In this document: positions 28,651-38,316 of the stretch, piece after piece
Layout of the letters: each line of letters starts with the position of its first letter
How positions within the stretch are numbered: the first letter of the stretch is position 1
Source: Erythrobacter sp. NAP1
GTDB taxonomy: Bacteria > Pseudomonadota > Alphaproteobacteria > Sphingomonadales > Sphingomonadaceae
Assembly: GCF_000152865.1 (NCBI RefSeq)
Contig: NZ_CH672390.1
Coordinates: 1,178,001-1,242,000 of the forward strand
Direction of reading: 5' to 3'
Length of the DNA stretch: 64,000 nucleotides
Position numbers and translations under genes: made by a program
Notes under the pieces: model-generated
The model's database searches: none
What the model saw: only the letters and a program-made list of their open reading frames with translations
What the model was told of the DNA's origin: nothing

Positions 28651-29639
28651 AGACGCTCCCCCTCGCCGTCCCTCACATGAGCGAAACCGAGGCCGAGGAG
28701 GTGTTCGGCTGGATCCTCGATGGTGAAGCGACCGACGAGGAAATTGCCCGGTTCCTGCTCGCCATGACCGAGCGCAGCGAAACGGCGGACGAAATCGCGG
28801 GGGCCGCGCGTGCCCTTCGCGCTCGCCTAATCCCGATCGACGCGCCCGAAGATGCAGTCGATTGCTGCGGCACGGGCGGCGATGGGCATCACACGCTGAA
28901 TGTCTCAACTGCCGTGAGCCTCGTGGTCGCAGCATGCGGCGTACCGGTGGCCAAGCATGGCAATCGCGCAGCCTCGTCCAAATCGGGTGCGGCGGATACG
29001 CTCGAAGCGCTCGGCCTCGACATGGATGCTGCCGGACGCACGGCTGAGAAGACTCTGGCTGAACTTGGCATCTGCTTCCTCTTTGCCAAGAATCACCACC
29101 CAGCGATGGGCAGGATCCAGCCCATTCGCTTGCAGATCGGCAAGCGCACGATCTTCAATCTGATGGGCCCGCTTTCGAACCCGGCAGGCGTGAAGCGGCA
29201 ACTGATCGGCATCGCGCGCCCCGGCTATGTGCCGATCTATGCCGAGGCAAAGGCCAAGCTTGGCACGACACGCACCTTCATCGTCTCAGGCGACGAAGGG
29301 CTCGACGAGCTTAGCCTCGCAGGCGGAAACGAGCTTGCGGACGTCACCGGAAACGACTTCGAAATGCGCCGTGTGGATGCCTCTACCGTGAACCTTTCGC
29401 ATGCTCCGGTCGAAGCGATCCGCGGAGGCGATGCGCAGCACAATGCGAAGGCGCTCAAGGCACTGCTTGAAGGCACGCCCGGTCCATATCGCGACGCGGT
29501 TGTACTGAACGCTGCGGCGACGTTGGTAGTCTCAGGCAAGGTCGATGAATGGGCCGATGGTGCCGCAATGGCAGCCGAGGCACTCGATAGCGGTGCAGCG
29601 GCGAAGCTGCTTGCCGACTGGATCGAGATGGCGGCCTGA
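28647..29639 (+). CDS. trpD: Anthranilate phosphoribosyltransferase
   Basis: 330 residues from ATG 28647 ([10 protein letters not shown]), preferred over the longer in-frame start because of the ATGA overlap with trpG. The PRPP loop reads [16 protein letters not shown], and [12 protein letters not shown] with [11 protein letters not shown] are the family anchors. It couples anthranilate to PRPP in the second committed tryptophan step. It lies 5 bases before trpC. Confidence 0.96.
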   Translation: MKTLPLAVPHMSETEAEEVFGWILDGEATDEEIARFLLAMTERSETADEIAGAARALRARLIPIDAPEDAVDCCGTGGDGHHTLNVSTAVSLVVAACGVPVAKHGNRAASSKSGAADTLEALGLDMDAAGRTAEKTLAELGICFLFAKNHHPAMGRIQPIRLQIGKRTIFNLMGPLSNPAGVKRQLIGIARPGYVPIYAEAKAKLGTTRTFIVSGDEGLDELSLAGGNELADVTGNDFEMRRVDASTVNLSHAPVEAIRGGDAQHNAKALKALLEGTPGPYRDAVVLNAAATLVVSGKVDEWADGAAMAAEALDSGAAAKLLADWIEMAA

Positions 29640-29644
29640 CGCGC

Positions 29645-30433
29645 ATGAACAAGCTCGAAGAAATCTGTGCCGCCAAGCGCGAAGTCGTCGCCGCCCGCAA
29701 AAGCGCGGTGCCGATGAGTCAGCTCGAACAGGCCGCCGCAATCCAGACTGCGCCGCGCGGGTTTGAGGCGGCATTGCGCACCCGGGCCAAAACCGGCTTT
29801 GCGCTGATCGCAGAAATCAAGAAAGCGAGCCCCTCCAAGGGCCTGATCCGCGAGGATTTTCAGCCCGCACTGCACGCTGCCGACTATGAAGCAGGCGGCG
29901 CGGCATGCCTCTCGGTCCTGACCGATGCGCCATACTTCCAGGGGCACGAGGACTACCTCATCGCTGCCCGTGCGGCATGCAAGCTGCCGGTTCTGCGCAA
30001 GGACTTCATGGTCGATCCGTGGCAATGCCTTGAGGCGCGCGCGATCGGAGCCGATGCGATCCTCATCATCGTCGCGGCGCTAGACAATGCGCAGATGGCC
30101 GAAATCGAAGCTGCAGCGTCCGAGCACAAGATGGATGTGCTCATTGAGGTTCACGACGAGGAGGAGCTTGAGCGAGCAGCAACGACCCTCGAAAGCCGCC
30201 TTCTCGGAGTAAACAACCGCGATCTGAAGACCTTCACGACCTCGCTCGAAGTGACAGAACGCCTTGCACCGCTGGCGCCGAAGGGGTCGCTGCTGGTCGG
30301 TGAAAGCGGGATCAACAGCCATGCCGACCTCGAACGCTTGGCAGAAAGCGGCGTCCGCACGTTCCTCGTCGGCGAAAGCCTGATGCGGGCTGACGACGTT
30401 GCCGCGGCGACGCGGTCGCTCCTCGAAGGCTGA
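29645..30433 (+). CDS. trpC: Indole-3-glycerol phosphate synthase
   Basis: 262 residues, a TIM barrel with the catalytic segments [43 protein letters not shown] and VGESGI. It closes the indole ring from CdRP. It is the last trp gene here; trpF, trpB and trpA are not in the window. A 168-base gap then leads to moaC. Confidence 0.97.
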   Translation: MNKLEEICAAKREVVAARKSAVPMSQLEQAAAIQTAPRGFEAALRTRAKTGFALIAEIKKASPSKGLIREDFQPALHAADYEAGGAACLSVLTDAPYFQGHEDYLIAARAACKLPVLRKDFMVDPWQCLEARAIGADAILIIVAALDNAQMAEIEAAASEHKMDVLIEVHDEEELERAATTLESRLLGVNNRDLKTFTTSLEVTERLAPLAPKGSLLVGESGINSHADLERLAESGVRTFLVGESLMRADDVAAATRSLLEG

Positions 30434-30538
30434 GCGCGCTCTGTCCTACATGCCGCCGTCGTGGCATCAGGTGGGAATGAGCAGCGCAGCACGTATCCTT
30501 AGTGATCGAGACAGGCGATCAAAAGGCGCTTTCGTGAT

Positions 30539-30581
30539 CGGTCCACTATTTGCCTCTGGACCGTGTAACATGCGGTCCACT
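30539..30581 (+). promoter_or_regulatory. Repeated CGGTCCACT elements upstream of moaC
   Basis: CGGTCCACT occurs at 30539-30547 and again at 30573-30581, and the complementary TGGACCG lies between at 30557-30563. The middle arm can pair with either outer arm, giving two exclusive hairpins (30541-30562 or 30558-30578) ending about 20 bases before the moaC start. It may be an operator or a simple RNA switch; no known motif was recognised. Confidence 0.4.
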
Positions 30582-30601
30582 TCTCAGCTAAGGCACTGAA
30601 C

Positions 30602-31078
30602 ATGAACGGTTTGACGCATCTCGATTCGCAAGGCTCCGCGCACATGGTGGATGTGGGTGGAAAGCCCGAAACGCAGCGTGTCGCAATCGCCTCGGGACGG
30701 ATCACGATGTCGTCCGAGGCGCTGGAAGCGATACGCCTGGGCGATGCGCCCAAAGGCGACGTCCTCGGCACGGCCCGCATCGCAGGGATCATGGCAGCGA
30801 AACGCACTGGCGAGTTGATCCCGCTGTGTCATCCGCTCGGACTTGAAGCGGTGAATGTCGACTTCGCACTCGAAGACGACTCTATCCTCGCCACCGCTAC
30901 CGCATCGCTTACGGGCAAGACCGGGGTCGAGATGGAAGCGATGGTCGCTGTCTCTACCGCGCTTCTCACCATCTACGACATGGCGAAGGCCATCGATAAG
31001 GGGATGGTGATCGGCGAGGTGCGCCTTACCGAAAAACGCGGCGGCAAGTCAGGCGACTGGAAAGCGCCTGCTGCGTGA
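30602..31078 (+). CDS. moaC: Cyclic pyranopterin monophosphate synthase
   Basis: 158 residues with the family blocks [15 protein letters not shown] near the start, [26 protein letters not shown] and [12 protein letters not shown], then [10 protein letters not shown]. It converts the 8,9-dihydro-GTP intermediate to cyclic pyranopterin in molybdenum cofactor synthesis. AAGG stands 9 bases before the ATG. The stop overlaps moeA by GTGA. Confidence 0.97.
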   Translation: MNGLTHLDSQGSAHMVDVGGKPETQRVAIASGRITMSSEALEAIRLGDAPKGDVLGTARIAGIMAAKRTGELIPLCHPLGLEAVNVDFALEDDSILATATASLTGKTGVEMEAMVAVSTALLTIYDMAKAIDKGMVIGEVRLTEKRGGKSGDWKAPAA

Positions 31079-32253
31079 GCGGATTGCTCGACCTTTCCGA
31101 TGCGCAAGAACGGCTACTCGCGCTTGCGCCGCAGTTGGGCGAGGAAACTGTCGCGATCGAGGAGGCAATTGGGCGGGTCCTCGCACATGACCTGAGAGCA
31201 AACCGAACCCAGCCCCCTGCGGACCTGTCGGCAATGGACGGCTATGCGCTGTGCGGCGCTGGTCCGTGGACACTTGTGGGAGAAAGCCGCGCCGGTGCCC
31301 CGTTTGAAGGCAAGCTTGCGCCAAGCGAAGCCGTGCGCATCTCGACCGGCGCGCACATGCCAGATGGCGCAGAAAGCGTGCTCATTCAGGAGAACGCGAG
31401 CGTAGCTGACGCAACGATTAGCGCTGATCAGCCCCCGACCGCCGGCAAGCATGTGCGCAAACGAGGCTTCGACTTCTCCTCGGGCGATATCGTGCTTGAA
31501 GGCGGAACCCGGCTTGGACCTGCACAGCTTGCACTCGCCATCGCGGCGGGACATGCGAAACTCACTGTCCGCAAACGGCCGAGAGTGGCAGTGCTGGATA
31601 GCGGCGACGAACTGAGCCTAAACCCGGAAAACTGCGGCCCGAGCCAGATCCCGGCATCGAATGGAGCGATGATCGCTGCCATGCTGAATCCGCTGGTTGG
31701 TCGGTGCGAGCGGATTGGCCCGGTGGGCGATGACATGGACGCGCTCGCGGCTGCTCTCGCCGAGGCTGAGGACTGCGATATCCTGATCACATCCGGCGGG
31801 GCCTCGGTCGGCGATCATGACCTTGTGCAATCCGCTCTGCGCGAATGGGGCGCGGACATCGCCTTCTGGAAAGTCGCAATTCGCCCAGGAAAGCCGCTCA
31901 TGGTCGCAAAGCGCGGCGCGCAAGTGGTTCTCGGTTTGCCGGGAAATCCGGTCTCGAGCTTTGTGACCGCGTTCCTGTTCGCTCTCCCGCTGGTGCGCGC
32001 TGCGATGGGGATGCGCGCACTTATTCCGGGTATGCAAACAGCGATGGCAGCCGAGGCAATGCCCGCAACCGGCGGACGCCGCGAATTCGTGAGAGGTGTC
32101 TTCGATGGTCAGCGCGTGCGCCGTGCAGCATCGCAAGATTCCAGCGCCATCCGCTCACTCGCCGCAGCCAATTGCCTGATCGAACGCCCTGCCGGATCGA
32201 GTGAAGTCGCACCGGGCGACAAGCTTCGCATCTACAACCTCGAAAATGGCTGA
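31075..32253 (+). CDS. moeA: Molybdopterin molybdenumtransferase
   Basis: 392 residues from GTG 31075, overlapping the moaC stop. Motifs: [20 protein letters not shown] region, [38 protein letters not shown] and [14 protein letters not shown]. It inserts molybdate into molybdopterin-AMP. Pairing with moaC and the downstream lexA is the usual Sphingomonadales order. Confidence 0.95.
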   Translation: MSGLLDLSDAQERLLALAPQLGEETVAIEEAIGRVLAHDLRANRTQPPADLSAMDGYALCGAGPWTLVGESRAGAPFEGKLAPSEAVRISTGAHMPDGAESVLIQENASVADATISADQPPTAGKHVRKRGFDFSSGDIVLEGGTRLGPAQLALAIAAGHAKLTVRKRPRVAVLDSGDELSLNPENCGPSQIPASNGAMIAAMLNPLVGRCERIGPVGDDMDALAAALAEAEDCDILITSGGASVGDHDLVQSALREWGADIAFWKVAIRPGKPLMVAKRGAQVVLGLPGNPVSSFVTAFLFALPLVRAAMGMRALIPGMQTAMAAEAMPATGGRREFVRGVFDGQRVRRAASQDSSAIRSLAAANCLIERPAGSSEVAPGDKLRIYNLENG

Positions 32254-32309
32254 AATGCTTGGCTTTGTGGATTTAGCCCGCTTGACTTGAAATCCGAAGT
32301 TGCCTACTT

Positions 32310-32324
32310 GTTCCACATTCGTTC
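32310..32324 (+). promoter_or_regulatory. LexA box (alphaproteobacterial SOS operator)
   Basis: GTTC (32310-32313), seven bases CACATTC, GTTC (32321-32324): a perfect GTTC-N7-GTTC direct repeat, the known alphaproteobacterial LexA operator, 144 bases before the lexA start. It implies autoregulation. Confidence 0.85.
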
Positions 32325-32467
32325 ACCATATTGGTGCGCGGTTAGTGCTCTGTATCGCACCTGTTCCGTTTTAGCGGGCGGTGCCTCTGAGGGTGCGCGA
32401 GTTTGGCATTGCGTTTGGACCGGTCCTGGCCCGGGCGCTCATAATGCGGCTTTTACGGAGCTTGCCA

Positions 32468-33172
32468 ATGTTGACGGCAAAACAGCATGAACTGATCCGC
32501 TTCATCCAGCAGCGGCTCGAAGAAACCGGTATTTCGCCCAGCTTTGAGGAAATGAAAGAGGCGCTCGACTTGAAGAGCAAGTCAGGCGTCCACCGCCTGA
32601 TTTCGGCTCTTGAAGAACGCGGCTTCATCCGCCGCCTGCCCAACAGGGCGCGCGCGCTTGAGGTCATCAAGGTTCCCGAAGACGCGGTCACCTCACCGCG
32701 TTCGCAGGCTGCTCCTGCGGCACTGGCAGCCAATGAGGCGGTGGCCTCAGCCTCCAGCGTTATGGCAAGGGCGCCAGAGCCAGCTAACGACGTCATCGAA
32801 ATCCCGCTACACGGCCGAATTGCGGCCGGTGCCCCGATTGAGGCGCTTGAAGGCCAGAATTCCCTGCCTGTTCCCGCTGCGCTGCTTGGCCCGGGCGAGC
32901 ATTATGCTCTCGAGGTATCGGGAGATTCGATGATCGAAGCCGGTATCTTTGACGGGGACTTCGCACTCGTCCGCCGGACAAATACAGCGCGCGATGGCGA
33001 AATCGTCGTGGCGCTTGTCCGCGGAGAGGAAGCAACGCTGAAGTATCTGCACAAGGAAGGCGCAATGGTCCGGCTCGACCCGGCCAATGCGACCTATGAT
33101 GCGCAGGTCTACGGCCCTGATGAAGTCGAAGTACAGGGCAAGCTTGCAGGCTTGCTTCGTCGCTATCACTGA
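32468..33172 (+). CDS. lexA: SOS repressor LexA
   Basis: 234 residues from ATG 32468 ([12 protein letters not shown]); a longer in-frame start at 32381 is rejected because homologues begin here. The N-terminal winged helix is about 1-65, a Pro/Ala linker about 70-105, and the S24 peptidase domain follows. The self-cleavage bond is Ala120-Gly121, with Ser154 in SGDSMI and Lys192 in ATLKYL. It represses the DNA-damage regulon until RecA filaments trigger cleavage. A GTTC-N7-GTTC box upstream shows autocontrol. Confidence 0.97.
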   Translation: MLTAKQHELIRFIQQRLEETGISPSFEEMKEALDLKSKSGVHRLISALEERGFIRRLPNRARALEVIKVPEDAVTSPRSQAAPAALAANEAVASASSVMARAPEPANDVIEIPLHGRIAAGAPIEALEGQNSLPVPAALLGPGEHYALEVSGDSMIEAGIFDGDFALVRRTNTARDGEIVVALVRGEEATLKYLHKEGAMVRLDPANATYDAQVYGPDEVEVQGKLAGLLRRYH

Positions 33173-33195
33173 TTGATCGGTCGGCGGGGGAATGC

Positions 33196-35481
33196 CTAAT
33201 CGCCTTCCCCTCGCCACCAGCCATGTCCGCCCTGGCTTTCAGCCACGCTAACGATTTGCTGGTCCTTGAGGTTGAGTGCCAATCCACCGCTTTGCAGAAG
33301 CAGGCTGCGATCTGCTTTGAGCCAACGCGGCTTGCAAGACCTCGGCAGGAATCGGTCGGCAACTACAATATCGGCTCGCTCACAGGCAGCGGCTAGAGCG
33401 CGTTCCTCGATCAGATCACGGTTGCGCGCAAGTAGGAGCGACCATTCGCGATCCCCACGCTCGAGGTTGATCGTGCAGAACTCGGTCGAACAGCGAGCGC
33501 CTTCCCAATCGGCGAGCGGGATGGGTTCGCTCTGAACGCTTGCGAGTTCCAGCAAGTTGTCACGCGAGTAGGACGAGCGGCTGTCCCTGAGCGAGAGCAG
33601 ACTTCGGCTTCCATCCTCGTTCTCGATCGTGATACCGACGTGCCTTCCTTCCCGGCCGATGAGAACGTCAGGTATCGGGGTTGCCATGAGCAGTGTCGTA
33701 GCGAGCGCCGCAGGCACGAACCCGAGCAGCCTTGCCTTACCGCTCCATAGCGCGAGCCAAAGGCCTCCTCCTACGAAAAGAGCAATGGTCGCACCGCTCA
33801 TCTGAGGCATCAGCTTCACCGCTCCGGGCTGCGATGCGGTGATGTGAGCGATCGAAAGAAGCAGGTTGAGAGAGCGCTCGACGAGCCACCAGAACGGTGC
33901 GCCCAGCCCTACCAGATCGAATGCCAACGCAAACGCAATCAGCGGCATCGAAATGAACGTGACCAGCGGAATGGCCAGCACGTTGGCAAACGCGCCGTAG
34001 ACACCAGCACGGTGGAAGTGGAACAGCACGATAGGCATCAGCGCTATCTCGATGACGAGACCCGTGAAGAACAACATCAAGACCCGCCTTCCCGCGCGGC
34101 TCGACCAGCTCTCTTCTCGCGGCGCGAGAAATGCTTTCACCGGACTTGACGAATGCAACGCGACAATGGCGAGCACCGCCGCAAAGCTCATCTGAAAACT
34201 CGGCCCGATGACGCTCTCCGGCCAAAGCAGCAATACAAACACAGCAGCAGCTGCGACCATCCTAAGCGAGAGAGCCTCGCGGCCCAGAGCAAGGGCAATC
34301 AGCACCAGCATCGCCGCTGCGCAGCTTCGAACGGTGGGGACCTGCGCGCCTGTCAGCAAGGTGTATGCGATGCCAGCAAGCGCTCCGAAAGCGGCAGCTG
34401 CAACTGGTAGCCTCACTCTAAGGGCGATCGCCGGAAACAACGCCAGAAGCTTCAGTGCAATGAAATAAGCAGCGGCGATCACCGCGCTCACGTGCAGGCC
34501 GCTGATCGCGAGCAAATGCGTGAGCCCTGCATCGCGCATCGCGTCTTCATCCTTCTCGGCGATTGCACCACGGTCGCCGCTCGCAAAGGCCGCCGCGATG
34601 GTGCCGGCCGACCCGTCAACCCGGTCGCGAACGTGCGCCGACAAGGCACGTTGCATCGCGGCGATGCCGCTTGTCTGCGGCGCAGGCTCAACAATCTCGA
34701 TATCGCCCAACACGCTGCCAGTACCGCTCAACCCCTTAAACCATGCGGCGCGCGCAAAGTCGTATGCTCCGGGCAGCATAGGGCTTGCCGGAGGCATGAG
34801 ACGCACACGCATGCGAACAACCGCGCCTTCGGACAGCGTTCCCGTAGCCTGACCGTCGCTTGCACGTGCCGCCACGTCGAGCGGTACATTGACCCTTATC
34901 TTGCGGCCCTGCCCATTGGCCGCGTCACGAACAGCCAGTGTCAGGCGAATGCGGTCGTTAGAGGGTTGGTCGTCCCGTTCGAGGACATATCCCTGCACCC
35001 GCTCAATCATAGGGCGTTCGATTGGCTGTGCACCGACCATTTCAGAGCGCAGCCAGATGACGCTGACCCCGGCGGCAAACACCAATCCGCAAGCAATTAC
35101 TGCGGTTCGAACATGATCGCGCTCAGGCCGGCCTCTCCATGCAGCGACAGCGGACAGGACCACAAATAGGGAAAGCGCGATGGCGCCAATCCATTGCCAC
35201 TCGTTCCGCAAGGCGAACCAACTCAGGATCCCTGATACAAATACAACCGCCAGCCACGGCGCGCGGTCAAAGCCAGCGCCGGCTAAAAAGGCTTCGACCT
35301 TGGTCGCAACCGCGCTCGCAGCGCTGGACAATCCGCCGCCCCTTTGCCACAGGCGCGCAGCGGCCTCTCGAGGCCTGGACGGACCGGCTCGCGCAGCTTC
35401 GGCGCTGCTGTCGGGCTCGCCCGCAATCGGAATGATCGGCGTATTGGCCAAGGGCCCATTTCCCCCCTCGGGTTCGGCCAT
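33196..35481 (-). CDS. comEC: ComEC/Rec2 family DNA-uptake channel protein
   Basis: 761 residues from ATG 35481 (MAEPEGGNG); the frame extends 47 codons further, into gltX, and is not needed. An N-terminal DUF4131-like part with paired membrane helices precedes a periplasmic domain. The polytopic competence domain opens with DAGLTHLLAISGLHVS, its signature. The C-terminal ~150 residues occupy the place of the metallo-beta-lactamase-like nuclease domain but lack an HxHxDH metal motif, so that domain is degenerate or absent. Role: translocation of single-stranded DNA across the inner membrane. Divergent from gltX with 36 bases between the chosen starts. Confidence 0.9.
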   Translation of the reverse strand: MAEPEGGNGPLANTPIIPIAGEPDSSAEAARAGPSRPREAAARLWQRGGGLSSAASAVATKVEAFLAGAGFDRAPWLAVVFVSGILSWFALRNEWQWIGAIALSLFVVLSAVAAWRGRPERDHVRTAVIACGLVFAAGVSVIWLRSEMVGAQPIERPMIERVQGYVLERDDQPSNDRIRLTLAVRDAANGQGRKIRVNVPLDVAARASDGQATGTLSEGAVVRMRVRLMPPASPMLPGAYDFARAAWFKGLSGTGSVLGDIEIVEPAPQTSGIAAMQRALSAHVRDRVDGSAGTIAAAFASGDRGAIAEKDEDAMRDAGLTHLLAISGLHVSAVIAAAYFIALKLLALFPAIALRVRLPVAAAAFGALAGIAYTLLTGAQVPTVRSCAAAMLVLIALALGREALSLRMVAAAAVFVLLLWPESVIGPSFQMSFAAVLAIVALHSSSPVKAFLAPREESWSSRAGRRVLMLFFTGLVIEIALMPIVLFHFHRAGVYGAFANVLAIPLVTFISMPLIAFALAFDLVGLGAPFWWLVERSLNLLLSIAHITASQPGAVKLMPQMSGATIALFVGGGLWLALWSGKARLLGFVPAALATTLLMATPIPDVLIGREGRHVGITIENEDGSRSLLSLRDSRSSYSRDNLLELASVQSEPIPLADWEGARCSTEFCTINLERGDREWSLLLARNRDLIEERALAAACERADIVVADRFLPRSCKPRWLKADRSLLLQSGGLALNLKDQQIVSVAESQGGHGWWRGEGD

Positions 35482-35517
35482 ACTCAATGCGCCTGAATGA
35501 ATAGGAATATCAAGCCC

Positions 35518-36921
35518 ATGGCAAGTCCAGTTGTCACCCGCTTTGCACCTTCGCCGACCGGCTTCCTCCATATCGGTGGAGCTCGGACGGCGCTCTTCAA
35601 CTGGCTTTATGCCCGCCACCACGACGGCAAGGCGCTTTTGCGGATTGAGGACACGGACAAGAAGCGTTCCACGCAGGGAGCGATCGACGCGATCCTGGAC
35701 GGACTGGATTGGCTAGGACTTGATTACGACGAGGAGCCCACGTTCCAGTCACAGCGCGCAGAACGCCACGCCGAGGTTGCTCACAAGCTGCTGGAGGCAG
35801 GCCATGCCTACAAATGTTTTGCGACGCCTGAAGAACTTGAAGCCATGCGCGCAGAGCAGCGCGCAAACAAACAACCCATGCGGTATGATGGACGCTGGCG
35901 CGACCGCGACCCTTCGGAGGCTCCCGAAGGCGCTTCTTACGCGGTCCGCCTCAAGACCCCTCTCGAGGGCGAAGCCACCATTGAAGACCAGGTCCAGGGC
36001 AAAGTCTCGGTGCGCAACGAGGAGCTTGATGACTACATCATCCTTCGCGCCGACGGGACCCCGACCTACATGCTCGCCGTAGTGGTGGACGATCATGACA
36101 TGGGCGTCACTCACGTAATTCGAGGCGACGATCACCTCAACAACGCCTTTCGCCAGTTGCCGATCTATCGCGCAATGGATGCAATCGAAGGGGGTTGGCC
36201 CGATCCGATCTACGCGCATGTCCCTTTGATCCACGGGTCCGACGGGGCGAAGCTGTCGAAGCGTCACGGCGCTCTGGGGGCAGAGACCTATCGCGACGAA
36301 TTCGGCATCCTGCCCGAAGCGCTGTTCAACTACTTGCTGCGTCTTGGCTGGGGTCACGGTGACCGTGAGGAGATCACCCGCGAAGAGGCGATCGAGCTGT
36401 TCGACTTGTCTGGCGTTGGTAAGAGTCCGTCGCGCTTCGACATGAAGAAGCTCGAAAACCTGAATGGACATTACATCCGCGAGGCTGACAACGCGCGTCT
36501 CGCTGAGTTGGTCGCAGCCAAGATCGGCGAAGGTGCGGATGCGGCGATTCTCACCGAAGCCATGCCCGTACTGAAAACGCGCGCGAAGAATGTCGACGAA
36601 CTCGCTGAAGGCGCTGGATTTTTGTTCGCAAAGCGACCCTTGGAAATGACGGAAAAAGCCGCCAAGCTGCTCGATGACGAGGGTCGCGCTCGACTTGCAC
36701 TGGTTTCAACGGCTCTTGCAAAGGAAAATAGCTGGACAATCGAGGCACTCGAAGCCACTACCAAATCGCTTGCGGAGCAACAGGGATTGGGGCTTGGCAA
36801 GCTGGCGCAGCCAATGCGCGCCGCACTGACCGGGACGACCACGTCGCCCGGTATTTTCGATGTTCTGGTCCTGTTGGGACGGGAAGAATCCCTGGCACGG
36901 ATCGACGCGCAGGCTTCTTGA
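35518..36921 (+). CDS. gltX: Glutamyl-tRNA synthetase
   Basis: 467 residues from ATG 35518 ([15 protein letters not shown]). AGGA stands about 11 bases ahead, whereas the ATG seven codons upstream (35497) has no RBS. Class I motifs are HIGG (from His18) and KLSKRH (from Lys245, the KMSKS equivalent). It charges tRNA-Glu and, if the genome lacks GlnRS, may also mischarge tRNA-Gln. It is followed by gltA after 45 bases. Confidence 0.96.
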   Translation: MASPVVTRFAPSPTGFLHIGGARTALFNWLYARHHDGKALLRIEDTDKKRSTQGAIDAILDGLDWLGLDYDEEPTFQSQRAERHAEVAHKLLEAGHAYKCFATPEELEAMRAEQRANKQPMRYDGRWRDRDPSEAPEGASYAVRLKTPLEGEATIEDQVQGKVSVRNEELDDYIILRADGTPTYMLAVVVDDHDMGVTHVIRGDDHLNNAFRQLPIYRAMDAIEGGWPDPIYAHVPLIHGSDGAKLSKRHGALGAETYRDEFGILPEALFNYLLRLGWGHGDREEITREEAIELFDLSGVGKSPSRFDMKKLENLNGHYIREADNARLAELVAAKIGEGADAAILTEAMPVLKTRAKNVDELAEGAGFLFAKRPLEMTEKAAKLLDDEGRARLALVSTALAKENSWTIEALEATTKSLAEQQGLGLGKLAQPMRAALTGTTTSPGIFDVLVLLGREESLARIDAQAS

Positions 36922-36966
36922 AGTCTGGGCGACCACGCTGAATAGAAATACGGCAGGAGACTTAAC

Positions 36967-38253
36967 TTGGCAGACAAGCAGGCGAAACTCGAACTAGGCG
37001 GGCAAACTTACGAGTTTCCCGTGCTCGAAGGCAGCACCGGCCCTGATGTGGTCGATATTCGGAAGCTGTATGGTTCAACCGGCGCCTTCACCTTTGACCC
37101 CGGCTACAAGTCGACTGCAAGCTGCGAAAGCGCGCTGACATATATCGACGGCCAGGAAGGTGTCCTTCTTCACCGCGGCTATCCGATCGGCCAGCTGGCC
37201 GAGCATTCGAGTTTCATGGAAACCGCGTATCTGCTTCTTAATGGCGAACTGCCGAGCCAGCAGGAGTACGAGGACTTCAATTACACGATCACGCGGCACA
37301 CCATGCTGCACGATCAGTTGAACACGTTCTATCAGGGCTTCCGCCGTGACGCGCACCCGATGGCAATCATGTGCGGCGTTGTTGGTGCTCTGTCGGCCTT
37401 CTATCACGACAGCACCGATATCTCGGACCCCGAGCACCGCAAGATCAGTTCGCACCGATTGATTGCGAAGATGCCAACCATCGCAGCGATGGCTTACAAA
37501 TACTCGGTCGGTCAGCCATTCATGCAGCCCAAGAACGACCTGAGCTACACGGGCAACTTTCTGCGCATGACCTTCGGCGTTCCGGCTGAAGAATACGAAG
37601 TCATTCCGGCGGTAGAAAAGGCGATGGACCGGATCTTCATCCTCCACGCCGACCACGAACAGAACGCATCGACCTCGACCGTTCGCCTCGCCGGCTCGTC
37701 GGGCGCAAACCCGTTTGCCTGTATCGCAGCTGGCATTGCCTGCCTCTGGGGCCCGGCTCACGGCGGCGCAAACGAAGCGGCTCTCAACATGCTGCGCGAG
37801 ATTGGCACGCCTGACCGCATCCCGCACTACATCGAGCGCGCCAAGGACAAGAACGACCCGTTCCGTCTGATGGGCTTTGGCCACCGCGTCTACAAGAACT
37901 ACGACCCGCGTGCGACGGTCATGCAGTCGACGGTGCGCGAGGTGTTCGAGGCGCTCAACGTCAAGGATCCGGTGTTCGAAACCGCGCTCCAGCTCGAAGA
38001 GATCGCTCTCAACGATCCGTATTTCAAAGAAAAGAAGCTGTTCCCGAACGTAGATTTCTACTCAGGCATTATCCTGTCGGCGATCGGCTTCCCGACCACG
38101 ATGTTCACCGCTCTGTTTGCCCTTGCCCGCACGGTGGGCTGGGTCGCGCAGTGGAACGAGATGATCTCCGACCCAGCACAGGTCATCGGACGTCCTCGCC
38201 AGCTTTACACCGGTCCAGTTGAGCGCGACTACGTGCCGCTGAGCGAACGCTAA
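36967..38253 (+). CDS. gltA: Citrate synthase (type II)
   Basis: 428 residues from TTG 36967, with GGAG 7 bases ahead. Motifs: the acidic start with [15 protein letters not shown], catalytic-His blocks [10 protein letters not shown] and [11 protein letters not shown], and the late FYSGI block with Asp. It condenses oxaloacetate and acetyl-CoA at the entry to the TCA cycle. The length and N-terminal domain fit the hexameric, NADH-sensitive type. A strong terminator follows 29 bases after the stop. Confidence 0.97.
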   Translation: MADKQAKLELGGQTYEFPVLEGSTGPDVVDIRKLYGSTGAFTFDPGYKSTASCESALTYIDGQEGVLLHRGYPIGQLAEHSSFMETAYLLLNGELPSQQEYEDFNYTITRHTMLHDQLNTFYQGFRRDAHPMAIMCGVVGALSAFYHDSTDISDPEHRKISSHRLIAKMPTIAAMAYKYSVGQPFMQPKNDLSYTGNFLRMTFGVPAEEYEVIPAVEKAMDRIFILHADHEQNASTSTVRLAGSSGANPFACIAAGIACLWGPAHGGANEAALNMLREIGTPDRIPHYIERAKDKNDPFRLMGFGHRVYKNYDPRATVMQSTVREVFEALNVKDPVFETALQLEEIALNDPYFKEKKLFPNVDFYSGIILSAIGFPTTMFTALFALARTVGWVAQWNEMISDPAQVIGRPRQLYTGPVERDYVPLSER

Positions 38254-38281
38254 GGCTCGCCCTTAAGAGCAACGCATTTGA

Positions 38282-38315
38282 AAAAAGGCCTGCCCCTCAC
38301 CGGGCGGGCCTTTTT
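38282..38315. terminator. Bidirectional Rho-independent terminator
   Basis: AAAAAGGCC-T-GCCC (38282-38295), loop CTCACC, GGGC-G-GGCCTTTTT (38302-38315). The stem is followed by T5 on the plus strand and by the complement of A6 on the minus strand, serving gltA and the convergent histidine kinase gene. Confidence 0.9.
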
Positions 38316-38316
38316 G

